Positions 62,419 to 64,000 of a stretch of 64,000 nucleotides of DNA are shown piece after piece. Below the pieces are notes generated by a model. It was not told where the DNA came from. It worked only from the letters and a program-made list of their open reading frames with translations, and searched no databases. How positions within the stretch are numbered: the stretch's first letter is position 1; every line of letters begins with the position of its first letter. Made by a program: the position numbers and the translations under genes. The stretch covers positions 1 to 64,000 of the forward strand of contig WNNJ02003316.1 of the NCBI GenBank assembly GCA_012934845.2, written 5' to 3'. The stretch is from Pomphorhynchus laevis (lineage: Eukaryota > Acanthocephala > Palaeacanthocephala > Echinorhynchida > Pomphorhynchidae).

Positions 62419-64000
62419 TTAGTTTATGGAAAAGTCGCATAGGTTACCGCCGTCATCGTCGCGCCATCGTATTGTCGTATTCGATGTCATCGTCTTTTCT
62501 GTCGCTCGGGCGGCATCAATTACTGGTCGTCCTCTGGAGGACCGGAAACCTCTGATACACCGCGACGTTGCTCGGCAAATCGTAAAACCCACGACGCTTT
62601 TTAGACGATACAAGCATTTACCGTAGGAGATGTGGGCATTCGATTGTAGGAAGGCAATACGCTGTAGGACTTTGCGCGCGTTTTCTGCTAGACCACCTGA
62701 CGTTGATAAAGCAAAAGGGATGAATGAGCCCCGTTCAATTTTTTCCACCCTTTCGGCATATTTTGTTATCTTTCTTTGTTCATTATATCTGTAAGCGCCG
62801 GCAGTTGTCGAAGAATACGATTCCGCAAGATGATTGAAGATCGTAACGTCTATGAACGTTCGCTGGAATCGATTTTCGAACAAGCCATTGCAAACTACGT
62901 CGAGCCTTGCATTCATTTCCCTGGAGGTTGAAGGATGATCAAAATGGACGTTATCTGGAACAGACTCTAACACCGGTTCGACACCTACACCACGGCAGAC
63001 AGACGTTAATTCTTTCGCCAAAACGTCTCTGACAGCGTCGTGGCGTGCAATTTGAAACCCGCCACGTTTACATGACACTAGGTGTGAGGCGGTAGCTTTC
63101 TCGCTACAGACACAGAATTGAGGAAGATTCGGCGGATCCCAGTTGTATCTGACAGCAATGCAGTCTGTAAACTCGGTGGGTGACAACGCGAAATAATCCT
63201 TTTCGACATGCATTGAAGATAGCCATGTCGAGGCACCGGGCATTTTTGCATGGGCCAGAGCTTGCTGCGTAGACTCAGGCAGATCGATCAGTGCTTGCGT
63301 AATGCGATTACTAAGGACGCATAATTTCTCCTTTGCGATCGACAAACTGATTTGTTGTTGGTGTGCTCTTAATTGGCCGTCTTCCAAGCCTGTGCTATAT
63401 GAATCGCATATGTGTTGCGACGCCAGGTAATCCATCGTGTAAGTTGCATTGGGATCCATTATCCCCAGGCCTCCTAAAGCTAACGGGCTGGTTAGTACAA
63501 TCTTCAGTGACTCGTTGAGCTGTTTCTGAGTAAGTGCCGGAATGAGCCTATCCACTATAGCTGCATGGAGCGGATGTATCTGATTCTCACTACAGTTTGT
63601 TGTTCTTAGAAGAAACGACCATTTCCATTGAACAGACTTGGTGAGACCAATGTACGCCATGTGTGGATCTGACGGGCACACTTCGGTAAGCTTCTTAACC
63701 ATCTTGACTGCGCCTTCAATCTTATGATTGACAAAGCATGAAATATAGTTATCGGTGCCAATAGCAGAACCAAGTACATTGACGCCATTATCACTGATTT
63801 TGATGCTTGGAAAGGCATCCGTAATTGAGCTTGCCAGATTATGTAAGAGTAGAGTGGATTTAGACGGGTTGACGTAGTATCCGAATTCAGGGCCTATTTT
63901 CAGCAGAATATTCCATAAATTTTTTAAGAGATGGGGTGGTCCGATAAAATTTGCATCGTCTGCAAACCATCTTTGGGTGATCCCTGGACATCGTGCTGCA
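62419..64000 (-). CDS. RLE-type non-LTR element polyprotein, running off the window
   Basis: Open on the minus strand from the window edge to a stop at 62419 (about 526 aa visible; the first Met inside is 63702, but the frame is open beyond it). The first visible motif is ITQRWFADDANFIG (63972-63931), then YYVNPSKSTLLLH, GVNVLGSAIGTDNY, VQWKWSFLLRTTNC, LALGGLGIMDP, GASTWLSSMHV, the knuckle CVCSEKATASHLVSC, IARHDAVRDVLAKEL, VEPVLES, ARLDVVCNGL and TFIDVTIFN, and YNEQRKITKYAERV. The C-terminus has an extra 25 residues or so (RGRPVIDAARATEKTM) absent from its relatives. No break seen. The RT palm upstream of FADD and the N-terminus lie outside. Confidence 0.88.
   Translation of the reverse strand, partial: AARCPGITQRWFADDANFIGPPHLLKNLWNILLKIGPEFGYYVNPSKSTLLLHNLASSITDAFPSIKISDNGVNVLGSAIGTDNYISCFVNHKIEGAVKMVKKLTEVCPSDPHMAYIGLTKSVQWKWSFLLRTTNCSENQIHPLHAAIVDRLIPALTQKQLNESLKIVLTSPLALGGLGIMDPNATYTMDYLASQHICDSYSTGLEDGQLRAHQQQISLSIAKEKLCVLSNRITQALIDLPESTQQALAHAKMPGASTWLSSMHVEKDYFALSPTEFTDCIAVRYNWDPPNLPQFCVCSEKATASHLVSCKRGGFQIARHDAVRDVLAKELTSVCRGVGVEPVLESVPDNVHFDHPSTSREMNARLDVVCNGLFENRFQRTFIDVTIFNHLAESYSSTTAGAYRYNEQRKITKYAERVEKIERGSFIPFALSTSGGLAENARKVLQRIAFLQSNAHISYGKCLYRLKSVVGFTICRATSRCIRGFRSSRGRPVIDAARATEKTMTSNTTIRWRDDDGGNLCDFSIN

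Noticed and set aside
62340-62440. N-terminus of the 794-codon frame as a membrane anchor (KKKKIIIIILILL)
   Set aside because: These codons come from the A-rich/TAA tail of the neighbouring element, so the apparent hydrophobic segment is a chance read-through.
53413-64000. Host gene family or bacterial contamination as the source of the long ORFs
   Set aside because: RT catalytic boxes, the knuckle and nuclease-type block, truncated copies and A-rich tails show them to be non-LTR retroelements.

Overview
This is a metazoan nuclear window, very AT-rich, with spliced genes on canonical GT-AG introns and a dense load of retroelements. The recognisable host genes are the 3' end of DNA ligase I (LIG1, five exons, 7972-17334, +), one antisense exon of a CBP/p300 acetyltransferase inside a LIG1 intron (10737-10902, -), and a pyruvate dehydrogenase kinase (PDK-type) gene in two pieces (38782-39285 and 43958-44812, +). 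The type mix (CR1/L2-like, I/Jockey-like and RTE LINEs, Penelope-like elements, RLE-bearing non-LTR elements, hAT and Gypsy relics) fits an invertebrate. I cannot name the phylum from sequence alone.

Layout. 1-7 kb: a 5'-truncated LINE (-), a 20-bp minisatellite, a nearly full-length two-ORF L2/CR1-like LINE (+), and the 3' part of an RLE-type element (-). 7-17.4 kb: LIG1 3' exons separated by introns full of AT-rich repeat, including repeated 3' tails of a Penelope-like family. 17.6-19.3 kb: a satellite array just after the LIG1 poly(A) signals. 19.6-30 kb: mostly AT-rich DNA with a GC-richer island, a minisatellite, Penelope-like copies, a paired hammerhead-like motif 317 bp apart, a LINE fragment and a folded-back Gypsy gag relic. 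30.8-38.6 kb: an L2-like LINE copy with a hAT relic in it, then an I/Jockey-like LINE, a second copy of its ORF1, and a MITE with palindromic ends. 38.7-44.8 kb: the PDK-type gene, its halves separated by another L2-like LINE and repeat tails. 44.8-53.3 kb: Penelope-like and RTE fragments, an RLE-type element that has lost its RT core, and a second Penelope-like relic. 53.4-64 kb: a cluster of four long RLE-type elements, two with full-length open ORFs (1010 and 983 aa), one 5'-truncated (open), one running off the window.

The most distinctive system is the RLE-type family. It has one ORF with an N-terminal nine-cysteine domain of fixed spacing in three subfamilies, a reverse transcriptase with a Y/F-A-D-D catalytic box, a CxC-x7-H-x3-C knuckle and a C-terminal restriction-like nuclease-type block. 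Members meet head-to-head, tail-to-tail and tail-to-truncated-head, with A-rich plus TAA/ATT tails at the joins, and three members share a 3'UTR block. This suggests a lineage that lands in TAA-type tails, including those of its own relatives.
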